Under the pieces are notes generated by a model. It saw nothing but the letters and a program-made list of their open reading frames with translations, did not search any database and had not been told where the DNA came from. From DATJGR01 sp963812255 (GTDB lineage Bacteria > Pseudomonadota > Gammaproteobacteria > Pseudomonadales > Azotimanducaceae), in NCBI GenBank assembly GCA_963812255.1, contig CAWEUM010000003.1, positions 1 through 64,000 of the forward strand: a stretch of 64,000 bases of DNA, in the 5' to 3' direction. A program made the position numbers and the translations under genes. Below, piece after piece: positions 27,636 to 39,315 of this stretch; position 1 is the first letter of the stretch; each line of letters opens with the position of its first letter.

Positions 27636-28526
27636 TCAGGCGAGTCCGACCAGCTTCTCCGACACCTCCCACAATCGTTCCGCGAGCGCTTCGTCGCGAG
27701 CCTGCCGACTCGGCTCCACCACCGCGCAGTCCGAGAAATACTGCCCCGTAATCACACCGGCCTCGGGTCGTGCCGCCACATAGCAGCTCGTCGCAGCACC
27801 CTGCGCAATGCTCTTGCTGAACATCCGCATGGCCAAACCAAGCGCGCCTGCCAGCAACGGGTTCATGTGCCGTCCGAGATTCGTGCCGATGACGCCGGGA
27901 TGCAGTGCATTGACGGAACTGCGTCCGCCGAGTCGCTGCGCGAGCGACTTCGCGAACAGGATGTTCGCGAGTTTCGATTGACCATACGCGCGCCACGCGC
28001 GATAGCCGTGCTCGCCACTCAGGTTGTCGAACTCGATGCCAACTCTAGGTGCTTGTACATGCGCCGCGCTGCTGACGATGACGACGCGCGCGGATCGAGC
28101 GGCTTCGATCTGCGGCTGCAGCAATCTGACGAGCAGGAAATGTCCGAGGTGATTGGTGGCAAACTGCTTCTCGATGCCGTTCACCTGCTCGAGCCTGGGC
28201 AGCGCCATGATGCCGGCGTTGGCGATGCAGATATCGAGTGGTTTGCCGATCTCCGTCACCGCCTCTGCACACGCGCGAATCGACACCTGGCTTTCGAGTT
28301 CGCAGGCGAGTGGCGTGATCGAAGCACCCTCGACCTGATGCGCCGCGTCGGTTGCCTTATCGAGCCTCCGGGCGGTGCCGATCACATGCGCACCGCGCTT
28401 GGCGAGTACGCGCATCGTTTCGAACCCGATGCCAGAATTGATGCCGGTGACCAGGGCCAGCCTGCCGCTCAGATCGAGGCCCGCCGTCACATCCTCGGCG
28501 GTACTGGATTTACCGAACTCGGCCAT
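27636..28526 (-). CDS. Short-chain dehydrogenase/reductase (retinol-dehydrogenase-like)
   Basis: The NAD(P) motif TGINSGIG is at residues 27-34, the NAG segment is IANAGIM, and the active site is Ser153, Tyr181, Lys185 (AYGQSKLAN). The 296-residue length and the LSGEHGYRAWRAYGQSK region match the retinol-dehydrogenase/WW-oxidoreductase-like SDR branch, which oxidises or reduces lipophilic alcohols and ketones. AAAGGAG lies nine bases before ATG at 28526. It begins 13 bp after the transglutaminase gene and could be read from the same transcript, although it is not part of that conserved operon elsewhere as far as I know. Confidence 0.85.
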   Translation of the reverse strand: MAEFGKSSTAEDVTAGLDLSGRLALVTGINSGIGFETMRVLAKRGAHVIGTARRLDKATDAAHQVEGASITPLACELESQVSIRACAEAVTEIGKPLDICIANAGIMALPRLEQVNGIEKQFATNHLGHFLLVRLLQPQIEAARSARVVIVSSAAHVQAPRVGIEFDNLSGEHGYRAWRAYGQSKLANILFAKSLAQRLGGRSSVNALHPGVIGTNLGRHMNPLLAGALGLAMRMFSKSIAQGAATSCYVAARPEAGVITGQYFSDCAVVEPSRQARDEALAERLWEVSEKLVGLA

Positions 28527-28539
28527 CGGCGTCGCTCCT

Positions 28540-29421
28540 TTAGATGGTCGAAGCCGACTGTACGCTGACGGCGACCTTGACGGTATGCGCACCGCCGCCG
28601 ACGATGATCCCCGTCGTCGGGCTCACGTCGCCGTAGTCGCGGCCCCACGCCAACGTGATGTGCTCATCGGAGGGCATCATGTTGTTGGTCGGATCGAACT
28701 CGATCCAGCCGAAGTCCGGACACCACACCGCCAGCCACGCGTGCGATGCATCCGCGCCTACCAGGCGTTCCTTCCCCTCGGCCGGATACGTCAACAAATA
28801 GCCACTCATGTAGCGTGCCGGTAGCCCGAGACTACGCAATGCGGCAATTTCCAGATGCGCGAAGTCCTGACACACGCCGCGCCGGTTTGCGAGAATTTCG
28901 CTGACCGGTGTCCAGACGTCGGTCACGCCGCCTTCATAGACAAATTCCCTGTAGATCTTCGCCGTCAACTCCATCACCGCCGGCAGAAACGCCTTGTTCG
29001 TCGTGAACGTCTCACGCGCGAACGAACCTACGTCATCATCGATGTCGATGTACGGTGAAGCGAACGCGAATTGGCTGGCTTCCAGCGCAGCCCTGTTGGA
29101 CGGTAGATCGAGCGCAGCGGCGACATCTTCCCAATTCGGTCCGAGGTTAAGCAGTGCAGCGTCGATTCGTTGAACCTCCACTCGTGACGTGCTTCGGATG
29201 GTCAGGCGCGCGTGTGGCGTCTGCACCGTCATGTAGGTGATTTCGTTGCCGAAGAAATCATTGCGCGTCTTGCGCATCACCGGTGCGGGCTCGACGATCA
29301 GCCGATTGTGCAGTGCCTTCTGACGCAGCGATTCCCGCGGTGCGAGCCGCAGCAACTGGTGCGAAACGCTGACCGGACGCGCGTATTCGAAGGTCGTGTC
29401 GTGAACGATATCGTAGATCAC
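28540..29421 (-). CDS. Transglutaminase-like cysteine peptidase family protein
   Basis: This 293-residue protein has the N-terminal beta domain of bacterial transglutaminase-like proteins (IYDIVHDTTFEYARPVSVSHQ) and the catalytic core with Cys184 (RRGVCQDFAH), His228 (ADASHAWLAVW) and Asp243 (IEFDPTNN). The longer open frame to 30093 overlaps the upstream gene, and its extra part is not protein-like. The GTG start at 29421 overlaps the upstream stop as GTGA. With the ATP-grasp/alpha-E and DUF2126 genes it forms a well-known conserved trio of unknown final role, predicted to make or cut amide bonds in peptides. Confidence 0.88.
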   Translation of the reverse strand: MIYDIVHDTTFEYARPVSVSHQLLRLAPRESLRQKALHNRLIVEPAPVMRKTRNDFFGNEITYMTVQTPHARLTIRSTSRVEVQRIDAALLNLGPNWEDVAAALDLPSNRAALEASQFAFASPYIDIDDDVGSFARETFTTNKAFLPAVMELTAKIYREFVYEGGVTDVWTPVSEILANRRGVCQDFAHLEIAALRSLGLPARYMSGYLLTYPAEGKERLVGADASHAWLAVWCPDFGWIEFDPTNNMMPSDEHITLAWGRDYGDVSPTTGIIVGGGAHTVKVAVSVQSASTI

Positions 29422-31985
29422 AGCGACTCTTCCGAACGGCCCGAACCCGAAATCTGGCGTTCGAGCGAATGACTGAAATAGGTCCTTTCGACAACCTGCG
29501 ACAGTTCGTCGGCGCCCCCTTCCACGCGCGTCAGCAATCGATCCAGATGCGTTCGTAGTCCGGATTTGCTGCGCACCGTCGACAGTTTCTTGACGTCGGC
29601 AAGGCGCAGTTCGGCAAGCAGACTGATGACGATCTTCTGCGCGTCGCTGACAGGGCCGGATTCCTGCTCGAGCGGCATCACGGCGAGGTGTGCCTCGATT
29701 TCGCTGATCTGAAAGATCAACGACCGCGGGTTCGTTTCGTCCGCTGTGACCAGATCCAATACCGCCGGCAATTGAGGAATCGCTTTGTAACGCGCGCGGT
29801 AGGTCATGGTGCTGTCGACGAGTTCGAGCAGGAGATTCAGCACACCACTTTCGGCCGGCTCTCCGCGCGTGGTCAAAGCCCGAATCAACCGTGCCGCGTA
29901 GCGCGCCCGCTCGATACGCCGGCCCATGTCCAAAAGGCGCCAACCATAACCACGCGTCATGTTCTCTTGAATCAGGCCGGTGATCGCCGACAGATTCTGG
30001 ATCATCGTATTGAGCAGCTTGACCGCATCGCCGATCACGTGAGCGCGCCACGGCACCTCGGGAGTATGCGTCAGATTTTCGAGGATGCGCCACGCGTCCG
30101 CCGACAACCGTTCGCGCACCAGGTCTGCCGTCCGCTCGACGTTACGGAGCACCTTTGCCAATCCGTCGCGAGATTCCGGATCGAACAATACCTGCCACAG
30201 CTCCTGTTCCATCGCTCTGGCGCCGTCGGTGGTCGCCCGGCGCGCGCGCCGCGCGCTCAACCGCTCCTGCGATACGAGCAACCGCGCAAGCGTATCGAGC
30301 GCCGCCGGGTCGTTGCCGGCGCTCTCGCCCGACAGATAACTGAACAGACTCCGATACAAACGTATCGCGCCTTCGGCGCGCTCGAGATAGCGACCGAGCC
30401 AGTAGAAGTTGTCTGCCGTGCGGCTCGGCAGATCACGGTCGGACCGATGCAACGCGCTTGACTGCAGAGAACGGCCCAGCAGGCTGAACCTATCGACCGA
30501 TTCGTCGGACGCAACCCAGACGTCTTTGCTGTACTCGGATTTGCCGTACTCGGACGCCGATGCCGGCGCGCCGTCCCGGGTGAGCAGTGCGAGTCCGCCC
30601 GACATCAATCGATAGCCGTCCTTTGTGGCCGCAACGAATACCCGCAACGTCAGTGGCTCCGCTCGCACGCGATCCTCTCCGGACCAGAAAGGTGCAGTCG
30701 ATAGCCGAATGCGCTGCTGCGCAATGAACTGCTGCGGATGCCGCTCGATCATTGCCCGATTGGCCCACGCCAATCGGTCGCTGAATTCCGATGTCTGGGT
30801 GCCGCGGCGGTCGCCCGCCATCAGCGAGCGCGAATCGAACGCGCGTCGTATCACGAGTTCGTCGACATTCGCCAAGACGTGCGCGCGGTCGGCCGGGTTG
30901 CCGCACCACCAGGTCGCGACACTCGGAATCTTCAGATCTTCGCCCAGCACCTGCCGCGACAAACTCGGCAGGAAACTCATCAGCGCTTCGTTCTCGACGA
31001 CGCCGCTGCCCACAGAATTGGCGATCACGACTTCGTTCTCCCGCGCCGCCTGCATCAACCCGGCAACGCCGAGCGCGGAATCGACACGCAGCTCCAGCGG
31101 ATCGCACTGATCGGATGCAACGCGACGCAGGATCAACTCCACCGGCTTGAGCCCTTCGAGTGTCTTGAGGTACACGCGCCCCGCCCGAACCGTTAGATCG
31201 GCGCCCTCCACGACCGGATAGCCCAGATAGCGGCCCAGAAACGCATGTTCGAAATAACTGCGGCTCGGCCCGGGCGACAGCACAACCGCCAAGTGATCCT
31301 CGCGCCCGCCCAGACTGAGGAGATTCTCGCTGAACCCGTAAAAAAACGACGCCAGGCGATGCACGTTGCAACTCTCGAACGGGTCCGGCAGACAACGCGA
31401 CGTGATGATGCGGTTCTCCAACGCGTAACCGGCGCCGGCCGGCGACTGCGCGCGATTGCTCAATACCCACCACACACCGTCCGGTGAACGGCCGAGATCG
31501 AACGCGAGCAGATGCAGAAACGTATCGTCACGCGCGCCAACGCCGTGACAGGGCAGCAGGAACTGAGGATTTCCGAACACCAGCGCTGGCGGCAACGAGC
31601 GTGACTTCAGCAACTGCTGCGGCCCATAGAGGTCGGCAACAATCATGTTGAGCAGGCGCGCGCGCTGCGTCAGGCCAACTTCCAGCGCATGCCACTCGGC
31701 GCCCGCCATCAGCAGCGGCAGCATGTCGAGCCGCCACTGCCGCGCGGCGTCGCCGTTGTTGCCCGGCGCAACGTAGGTGACATCGTTGTCGTGCAGCATG
31801 CGGGCCGCGGTCTCGGCCGCGTGCATGCGGCCCTCTCTGCCCATCGCCGTCAATCCCTCTACGAACGTCAGCCAGTGGCTACGCAGCGTGCCATCTGCAT
31901 TCAGCATCTCGTCGTACGCATCCGCCGGCGGACGGTAATCCGCCACCAACGGATCCAAACGGTTCTGGTTGGCCGCGTCGATCAA
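29418..31985 (-). CDS. Circularly permuted ATP-grasp protein fused to an alpha-E domain
   Basis: Residues ~20-480 are a circularly permuted ATP-grasp peptide-ligase-like domain (YVAPGNNGDAARQWRLDMLP, then LLSLGGREDHLAVVLSPGP, then NSVGSGVVENEALMSFLP). Residues ~540-850 form the helical alpha-E domain (SRTADNFYWLGRYLERAEGAIRL). In many genomes these are separate neighbouring genes; here they are one chain. A longer frame reaches ATG at 32060 but would overlap DUF2126 by 74 bp. TTG at 31985 follows GGAG by five bases and begins just after the DUF2126 stop, so I prefer it (855 residues). The pair is thought to ligate an amino acid or peptide using ATP. Confidence 0.87.
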   Translation of the reverse strand: MIDAANQNRLDPLVADYRPPADAYDEMLNADGTLRSHWLTFVEGLTAMGREGRMHAAETAARMLHDNDVTYVAPGNNGDAARQWRLDMLPLLMAGAEWHALEVGLTQRARLLNMIVADLYGPQQLLKSRSLPPALVFGNPQFLLPCHGVGARDDTFLHLLAFDLGRSPDGVWWVLSNRAQSPAGAGYALENRIITSRCLPDPFESCNVHRLASFFYGFSENLLSLGGREDHLAVVLSPGPSRSYFEHAFLGRYLGYPVVEGADLTVRAGRVYLKTLEGLKPVELILRRVASDQCDPLELRVDSALGVAGLMQAARENEVVIANSVGSGVVENEALMSFLPSLSRQVLGEDLKIPSVATWWCGNPADRAHVLANVDELVIRRAFDSRSLMAGDRRGTQTSEFSDRLAWANRAMIERHPQQFIAQQRIRLSTAPFWSGEDRVRAEPLTLRVFVAATKDGYRLMSGGLALLTRDGAPASASEYGKSEYSKDVWVASDESVDRFSLLGRSLQSSALHRSDRDLPSRTADNFYWLGRYLERAEGAIRLYRSLFSYLSGESAGNDPAALDTLARLLVSQERLSARRARRATTDGARAMEQELWQVLFDPESRDGLAKVLRNVERTADLVRERLSADAWRILENLTHTPEVPWRAHVIGDAVKLLNTMIQNLSAITGLIQENMTRGYGWRLLDMGRRIERARYAARLIRALTTRGEPAESGVLNLLLELVDSTMTYRARYKAIPQLPAVLDLVTADETNPRSLIFQISEIEAHLAVMPLEQESGPVSDAQKIVISLLAELRLADVKKLSTVRSKSGLRTHLDRLLTRVEGGADELSQVVERTYFSHSLERQISGSGRSEESL

Positions 31986-31986
31986 C

Positions 31987-34900
31987 TCAACTCCAACGTA
32001 GATCCAACGTATGCGGGAACTCGCTACGATCGAGCGCGCGCGGTTCGCGCTGCGGCCCAATCGAATGACCCTGAGCGAAGAAGCGCGACAACCGCCGACT
32101 CTCCGCTTCGTATGCGTTCACCGGCAGATGCTCGAAGTTGCGCCCGCCCGGGTGCGCAACATGGTAGGTGCAACCGGCAACGGCGCGCGAAGTCCACCGG
32201 TCGTACAGATCGAAGACCAGCGGCGCATCGACGTCGATCGTCGGATGCAGACTTGCCGCCGGTTTCCACGCACGAAAGCGCACGCCGCCGACATATTCAC
32301 CGTGGACTCCGGTCGGCGTCATCGGCACCGCGGCGCCGTTGCAACCGATCACGAAGCGCTCCGCAACCAAACCCCTCACCTTCACCTGCAGCCGCTCGAG
32401 TGAAGAATCGACATAGCGAACCGTACCGCCGGGAGCGCCCTCCTCGCCCATCACGTGCCACGGTTCGAGCGCCTGACGCAACTCGAGCGAAATGTCGGCG
32501 TAACGAATTTCGCCGTAGCGCGGAAATCGAAACTCGAAATGCGGTGCGAACCAATCGATTTCGAGCGGATAGCCCGCGCGGTTCATGTCGGCGATCACCT
32601 CACCCAGATCATGCCAGACGAAATGCGGCAGCATGAATTGGTCGTGCAATCGCGTGCTCCAGCGAATCAGGTCACCGCGATACGGGACCTTCCAGAACCG
32701 GGCCACCAACGCCAGCAGCAACTGCTGCTGCGCCAGACTCATCTGCGCGTGCGGCGGCATCTCGAAGGCACGGAACTCGACCAGCCCCAGTCGACCTGTT
32801 GGGCCATCGGGCGAATACAGCTTGTCGATACAGATCTCAGCGCGATGCGTGTTACCAGTCACGTCGATCAGCAGGTTGCGGAAAATCCGGTCTACGAGCC
32901 AAGGCGGCGGCGTTCCGCATTCCCGATCCGGTACCTCTTCGAACGCCAGTTCCAACTCGTGCAGGCCATCGTGGCGCGCTTCGTCGACGCGCGGAGACTG
33001 ACTGGTAGGCCCGATGAACATGCCGGAGAACAGATACGACAGCGCGGGATGGTGTTGCCAGTACGTAATCAGACTTCGGAGCAGATCGGGGCGCCGCAGG
33101 AACGGACTGTCCGCCGCGGTCGGTCCGCCGAGCACGACGTGATTGCCGCCGCCGGTGCCGGTGTGGCGGCCATCGAGCATGAATTTTTCGGTACCCAGCC
33201 GGGTCAGGCGTGCCTCTTCGTACACCGCTGTCGTCGTTGCGACCATCTCGTCCCAACCGTGCGACGGATGAATGTTCACCTCGATGACGCCTGGATCCGG
33301 CGTCACCTTGATGACGTTGAGTCGCGGATCATTCGGCGGTCCGTAACCTTCGAGGTGGATCGGTATCATCAATTCTGCAGCGGCATCTTCCACCGCCGCA
33401 ACGAGGTCGAGGTAATCCTCGACCGTCTCGACCGGCGGCATGAAAACGTTCAGGTGGCCGCCGCGCGGCTCCACGACGAGCGCGGTTCGAACCGGCTCCG
33501 CGCCCTCGAGATCTCGTTGGAGCGCGATGGTCCGCGCACGTTCGCGATCGTGATCACGCGTCCAGCCGCCTTGCAGGTACGGCTGACGGTGCGGGTCGGG
33601 CTCATCGAGATCGTTGCGGGCCTCGAACGGATCGATCGGTACCACGCGCGGATACGCCGCGCTCGCTAGGTGCGGCAATGACGGCAGCGGCAGGCGATAG
33701 CCCACCGGTGACTCGCCGGGCGTCACGAACAGGCGCTTGGTGCGCGTCGACCAGGCCTCGGTCAACCAGCGCCGACGACCGCCCGCCGTCTGCCAACGCT
33801 GCACCGGCAGCACGAATCCAACCGGCGTGGACAGCCCGCGTTCGAACACCCGCGCGATGCGTTCGCGTACCATCGGATCGTCGAGTTTGTTGTCGAGGGG
33901 GTCGAGATTCTCGGGCAGGCGTCGCTCCTGCGCGGCGAAATACCAGGGGTCTTCGTAGGCGGCCATCGGTGCCTGAACCGGCAGATCGAGACGTTGTGCG
34001 ATGCCCTCCGCCAATGCCCTCGCCTGCGCTGTCGTCGGTGCGTAGTCGACCGCCTCGTCGGCAACGTAAGCCGGATCACGCCACAGCGGTTTGTCGTCGC
34101 CGCGCCAATACAATGCAAACGCCCAGCGTGGCAGTTGCTCGCCCGGATACCATTTGCCCTGACCGAAATGCAGCAGTCCGTACGGTGCAAAGCGCGCGCG
34201 CAATCGTTCGATCAAGTCGGCCGCGATCGCCCGCTTCGTTGGCCCGGTCGCATCGGTGTTCCATTCCGCCCCGTCCGGATCATCGATCGAAATGAACGTC
34301 GGCTCGCCGCCGATCGTCAGGCGCACGTCGGACGCCTTCAGTTCCGCATCCAGTTGATGTCCCAACGCGTCGATTCTCTGCCATTGGGCGTGACTGTACG
34401 GTTTCGTCACGCGCGGCGTTTCTCTGATGCGCTCGATGTGCATGTTGAATTCGAACTCGATCTCGCACTCTTCGAGCGCCCCGGAAATGGGTGCGGCCGA
34501 TGACGCCTGCGGCGCACATGCCAACGGGATATGACCTTCGCCGGTGAGCAGACCCGAGGTCGGATCCAGACCGATCCAACCCGCGCCTGGCAGATAGACC
34601 TCCGCCCAGGCATGCAGGTCGGTGAAGTCACGATCGGTACCCGATGGACCGTCGAGCGACTTCACGTCGGCGGTCAGTTGAATCAGGTAGCCGCTGACGA
34701 ACCGAGCCGCAAGGCCGAGATGCCGCAGGATCTGCACCAACAACCACGATGAGTCGCGACACGAACCTCGCCGTAAGGTCAGCGTCTCCTGTGGCGTCTG
34801 GATGCCGGGTTCCATTCGCACGACATATTCGATCTCACCGGCGAGCCGCCTGTTGAGGTCGACGAGAAAGTCCGCAGTCGGTTTTTTATTCGGACGCGGA

Positions 34901-35301
34901 AACGCTTTCAACCAGGCCGTCAATGCCGGTCCGGGGATCGCGACATCGAGGTACGGCTCGAGTTCGCGCTTGAGTTGAGGTTCATACGCGAACGGAACCG
35001 TCTCCGCCGCAGGCTCGAGAAAGAAATCGAACGGGTTGTGTACCGCCATGTCGGCGACCAGATCGATCTTGACCGCGAACGATCGCACCTTTTCGGGAAA
35101 CACCACGCGCGCGAGGAAGTTGCCGTACGGATCCTGCTGCCAGTTCAGGAAATGACCTTTTGGTTCCACCGCAAGCGCATAGCTCAGAATCGCCGTGCGG
35201 CTGTGTGGCGCGGGCCGCAACCGGATCGTCTGCGGCCCGAGTTGTATGGCACGGTCGTAGCGGTAGCGCGTCTCATGCGTCAGCGCCACATGTATGGTCA
35301 T
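31987..35301 (-). CDS. Transglutaminase-DUF2126 large protein
   Basis: 1104 residues. The N-terminal third is a transglutaminase-like domain with Cys181 (RRGSCRDSSW), His230 (DLHAWAEVY) and Asp246 (IGLDPTSG). The rest is the DUF2126 region (LTIGGEPTFISIDDPDGAEWN, then GDDKPLWRDP, then LDGRHTGTGGGNHVVLGGP), which has been proposed to be related to glutamine-synthetase-like amidoligases. It is the first and largest gene of the trio with ATP-grasp/alpha-E and the smaller transglutaminase, probably cytoplasmic since no signal peptide is seen. The gap to the peptide-importer genes upstream is only 92 bp. Confidence 0.88.
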   Translation of the reverse strand: MTIHVALTHETRYRYDRAIQLGPQTIRLRPAPHSRTAILSYALAVEPKGHFLNWQQDPYGNFLARVVFPEKVRSFAVKIDLVADMAVHNPFDFFLEPAAETVPFAYEPQLKRELEPYLDVAIPGPALTAWLKAFPRPNKKPTADFLVDLNRRLAGEIEYVVRMEPGIQTPQETLTLRRGSCRDSSWLLVQILRHLGLAARFVSGYLIQLTADVKSLDGPSGTDRDFTDLHAWAEVYLPGAGWIGLDPTSGLLTGEGHIPLACAPQASSAAPISGALEECEIEFEFNMHIERIRETPRVTKPYSHAQWQRIDALGHQLDAELKASDVRLTIGGEPTFISIDDPDGAEWNTDATGPTKRAIAADLIERLRARFAPYGLLHFGQGKWYPGEQLPRWAFALYWRGDDKPLWRDPAYVADEAVDYAPTTAQARALAEGIAQRLDLPVQAPMAAYEDPWYFAAQERRLPENLDPLDNKLDDPMVRERIARVFERGLSTPVGFVLPVQRWQTAGGRRRWLTEAWSTRTKRLFVTPGESPVGYRLPLPSLPHLASAAYPRVVPIDPFEARNDLDEPDPHRQPYLQGGWTRDHDRERARTIALQRDLEGAEPVRTALVVEPRGGHLNVFMPPVETVEDYLDLVAAVEDAAAELMIPIHLEGYGPPNDPRLNVIKVTPDPGVIEVNIHPSHGWDEMVATTTAVYEEARLTRLGTEKFMLDGRHTGTGGGNHVVLGGPTAADSPFLRRPDLLRSLITYWQHHPALSYLFSGMFIGPTSQSPRVDEARHDGLHELELAFEEVPDRECGTPPPWLVDRIFRNLLIDVTGNTHRAEICIDKLYSPDGPTGRLGLVEFRAFEMPPHAQMSLAQQQLLLALVARFWKVPYRGDLIRWSTRLHDQFMLPHFVWHDLGEVIADMNRAGYPLEIDWFAPHFEFRFPRYGEIRYADISLELRQALEPWHVMGEEGAPGGTVRYVDSSLERLQVKVRGLVAERFVIGCNGAAVPMTPTGVHGEYVGGVRFRAWKPAASLHPTIDVDAPLVFDLYDRWTSRAVAGCTYHVAHPGGRNFEHLPVNAYEAESRRLSRFFAQGHSIGPQREPRALDRSEFPHTLDLRWS

Positions 35302-35393
35302 CGACTGATCCGCCGGGGGGAACAGTGGGCGACTCTATGGTCGGCATTCATCAATAGCAACCGTATCGAAGCCAGGACGGTTCCTTGCGGAGG

Positions 35394-36430
<1,037 letters not shown>

Positions 36431-36434
<4 letters not shown>

Positions 36435-37414
36435 TTCAATGATTCGCGCCAATGATGACACGCAACCTGGCGGCCGATGTCGACTTCCAGCAGCGCCGGC
36501 TCATCGCCGCACGCGGCCGTTGCGCGCGAGCAGCGATTCGAAAAGCGGCATCCGTCGGGCAGCGCCGCCAACGACGGCACCATGCCCGCGATCGTCGGCA
36601 GGCGCGATTTCGGTTGCTGCTGAGTCTGCGGCATCGAAGCCAGCAGGCCGCGCGTGTACGGATGCAGGGGGCATTCGAACAACGTATGCACCGACGCACT
36701 TTCCACCACGCGTCCGGCGTACATCACGATCACCTGATCGGCGATTTCGGCGATCACGCCAAGATCGTGCGTGATGAAGATCACCGCCATGCCGTGCTGC
36801 TGCTGCAGCCGTTCGATCAGCTCCAGTATCTGCGCTTGAATCGTCACGTCGAGTGCCGTTGTCGGCTCATCGGCGATCAACACATCCGGCCGCCACGCGA
36901 GCGCAATCGCGATCAACACGCGCTGCCGCATGCCGCCCGACAACTGGTGCGGATAGTCGTCGAGGCGACGCTCCGGGGCTGGAATCCCCACCTCGGCCAG
37001 CAACTCGACGGCGCGTGCGCGCAGCGCGCGTCGGTCACCAACGTCGCCGTGCAGTCGCAAGATTTCGATCAACTGACGATCGATGCGTTGCACCGGATTC
37101 AACGCGGTCATCGGCTCCTGAAAGATCATCGAGATGCGCTTGCCGCGAATAGCCCGCATTGCATCCTTCGGCAAACGCAGCAGATCCTCGCCACGCAGGC
37201 TGACCCGGCCACCCACCACCCGACCGGCCGGTTTCGGCAACAACCCCATGATCGACAGAGCCGTCACGCTTTTGCCGCAGCCTGATTCGCCGACTATGCC
37301 GAGCGTCTGGCCCGCAGCGATCTCGAAGCTGACGCCATCGACGACTCGCACAACACCCGCCTCGCCGACGAATTCCGTCGCGAGCGAATCGACATTGAGC
37401 ACGACCCCGCTCAA
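36431..37414 (-). CDS. Peptide ABC importer ATPase (OppD/DppD type)
   Basis: The 327-residue protein has Walker A GESGCGKSV (42-50), signature LSGGMRQRVLIAIALA, Walker B DVLIADEPTTALD and the C-terminal cysteine region FSNRCSRATAAC. The start is TTG at 37414, which overlaps the stop of the binding-protein gene as TTGA, so translation is probably coupled. It pairs with the OppF-type subunit encoded next. Residue order and size are standard for the family. Confidence 0.9.
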
Positions 37415-39267
37415 GGCGCGTGCATCCGGTACGTTTCGTCGATCTCGAGGATCGAGGGGAGTTTCTCCCCCGCCGACATCGCCGCGCGCACTCGGCGTTT
37501 CTCATCGACATCGATCCAGAACAGGCCGCCCGCCGAATACACACCGGCCGAGAGTTCCAGCGGGTTGAACAGTGCATCGGTGGTGCGCGTGCCGAGCCAC
37601 TTGGGCAATTTGACCCAGGTCCAGGCCGCCTCGCGCGTATACGGCACCTCGAAACTCGGAATGAACGAGCCCGAGTCGAAGATCATCTGCTCCAGCCGAC
37701 GCGCCAGTTCGACGCGCTCGGGCTTCGAAGACGATGCGCGATACGCGTCGATCAGCTTGTCCATCGCCGGATCATCGTGGTTGGTCAGGTTGTTGCTTTG
37801 CGGAACATGCGCGTTGACCGAGTCGAAGAACTGCCAGTAGGACGGCGACAGACCCTGGCTGGCCCACGTCATCCAAGCGATCTGGTGTTTCTTTTCCTGC
37901 ATCTGTTTGAATGCGCTGGCCGAGTCGAGCAGCGACAACTGAAGATCGATGCCGGCTTTCTTGGCTTCCTCGCGCAACACCACGAGTCGATCGGTGTGAT
38001 AGGGCGTGCCGTACGTCACCCGCAGCGACAAGCGTTGACGGTTCTTCACCAGAATGCCGTCCGGCCCCCGATCGCGCCATCCCGCCGCTTCGAGGTACTC
38101 GCGCGCTTTTGCCAGATCGAATTCGCGCGCATGAATCGACGGATTGTCGTAATCGCCGTAGCCTTCGTTGAAGGTCTGCATACGCGCGTAGTCGCCGCGC
38201 AGTACAGTGCGGATGACCCGATCGAAGTTCATCGCATAGGCGAGTCCGATGCGTACGTTGCGATCTTTTAGAATGGGATCGTCCTCATTCAGGAACATGC
38301 CCGAGGCCGGTTGCGGCAGATTGTTGTAGAACCAGTAGCGCGCGATGTATCCGTTGTCGAACAGCGGACCCTTCGCCTTTTCGTGCCAGAACTGCGGCAG
38401 CACCAATCCGAACGTGTCGGTGTCGCCTCTGAGAAAGTGTTGAAAGTCGATGTTGTAGTCGCGCACGACCTTGACCCGGATCTTGTCCGGGTTGAACCGG
38501 TGCCGGTAATACTTGCGATCGTTCGCCCACCAGTTCGGATCGCGCTTGAATTCGATGTACTTGCCCTTGCGAACCTCCGAGATCTGATAAGGGCCGGTGT
38601 TCGGCTCGATCTTCCAGTTGTAAACAGCCACCCAATCTTTGTCGAGATGATGGAAGTGCTGCGGCACCGCGCCGGGACTGTATTCGTACATGAGTTCGTC
38701 GGGCGGCTTCGGCGACGCCCCTTCGACGCCGACGATCCTGTCGCCGTAGGCCCGCATGTCGACGATCTGAGTCGTGTAGTAATCGTTGTAGAACGGCGCG
38801 ACGATGTCTTTCGAGCGCATGAAATCACGTGTGAAAAGAAAATCCGCTGCCGTGACCGGGACGCCGTCGGACCAGCGCGCGTCCTTGTCGATCTTGTAGT
38901 ACACGGTTCGACCATTGGGATCGAACGCCCAGGACGACGCCAACGACGGAATCGGTCGACGCGTGTCCGGATGCCACGCCACGAGCCCGAGCTGGTTGAA
39001 GCGCAGATAGTTTGCGAACGCGCCATTGGAGTCCGGACCGACCCGACGCAGCGTCAATGGAAACGAACTCATCGAGGTGCGAAACGTACCACCCCGCCGT
39101 GCGTCCGGTGACGCGAACACAGGGTCGCTGTCGTTGGTGACCCAGACCAGCTTCGGTGGCAGTTCGTCCGGCAGCGCGGCACCAGCGAACCCAGGCATCG
39201 ACATCGTCGCGGCAAGCAACGCTCGACTCAGCGCAATCGACGCGCGGCGCATCCACCGCTCATTCAT
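37411..39267 (-). CDS. Periplasmic peptide-binding protein, YejA-like (family 5)
   Basis: The 618-residue precursor has a cleavable signal (MRRASIALSRALLAATMSMPGFAGA). Motifs of the YejA branch of family 5 binding proteins follow: FRTSMSSFPLTLRRVGPDSNGAF, KIDKDARWSDGVPVTAADFLFTRDF, and RDPNWWANDRKYYRHRFNPD. YejA relatives bind peptides, including microcin C in enterobacteria. It lies between the permease and ATPase genes, which is unusual only in gene order. Two methionines (39267 and 39252) could start it. Confidence 0.9.
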   Translation of the reverse strand: MNERWMRRASIALSRALLAATMSMPGFAGAALPDELPPKLVWVTNDSDPVFASPDARRGGTFRTSMSSFPLTLRRVGPDSNGAFANYLRFNQLGLVAWHPDTRRPIPSLASSWAFDPNGRTVYYKIDKDARWSDGVPVTAADFLFTRDFMRSKDIVAPFYNDYYTTQIVDMRAYGDRIVGVEGASPKPPDELMYEYSPGAVPQHFHHLDKDWVAVYNWKIEPNTGPYQISEVRKGKYIEFKRDPNWWANDRKYYRHRFNPDKIRVKVVRDYNIDFQHFLRGDTDTFGLVLPQFWHEKAKGPLFDNGYIARYWFYNNLPQPASGMFLNEDDPILKDRNVRIGLAYAMNFDRVIRTVLRGDYARMQTFNEGYGDYDNPSIHAREFDLAKAREYLEAAGWRDRGPDGILVKNRQRLSLRVTYGTPYHTDRLVVLREEAKKAGIDLQLSLLDSASAFKQMQEKKHQIAWMTWASQGLSPSYWQFFDSVNAHVPQSNNLTNHDDPAMDKLIDAYRASSSKPERVELARRLEQMIFDSGSFIPSFEVPYTREAAWTWVKLPKWLGTRTTDALFNPLELSAGVYSAGGLFWIDVDEKRRVRAAMSAGEKLPSILEIDETYRMHAP

Positions 39268-39315
39268 GGCGCTGGCTTTCGGCCATCCTACTCATACCTC
39301 TCACTGGTCCCTCTC

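Noticed and set aside
27366..27751. Plus-strand ORF in the exporter upstream region
   Set aside because: It runs into the SDR gene in antisense, has mixed codon use and no recognisable domain.
29422..30093. N-terminal extension of the transglutaminase frame
   Set aside because: It overlaps the alpha-E gene on the same strand, is arginine-rich, and the GTG at 29421 gives a normal family N-terminus.
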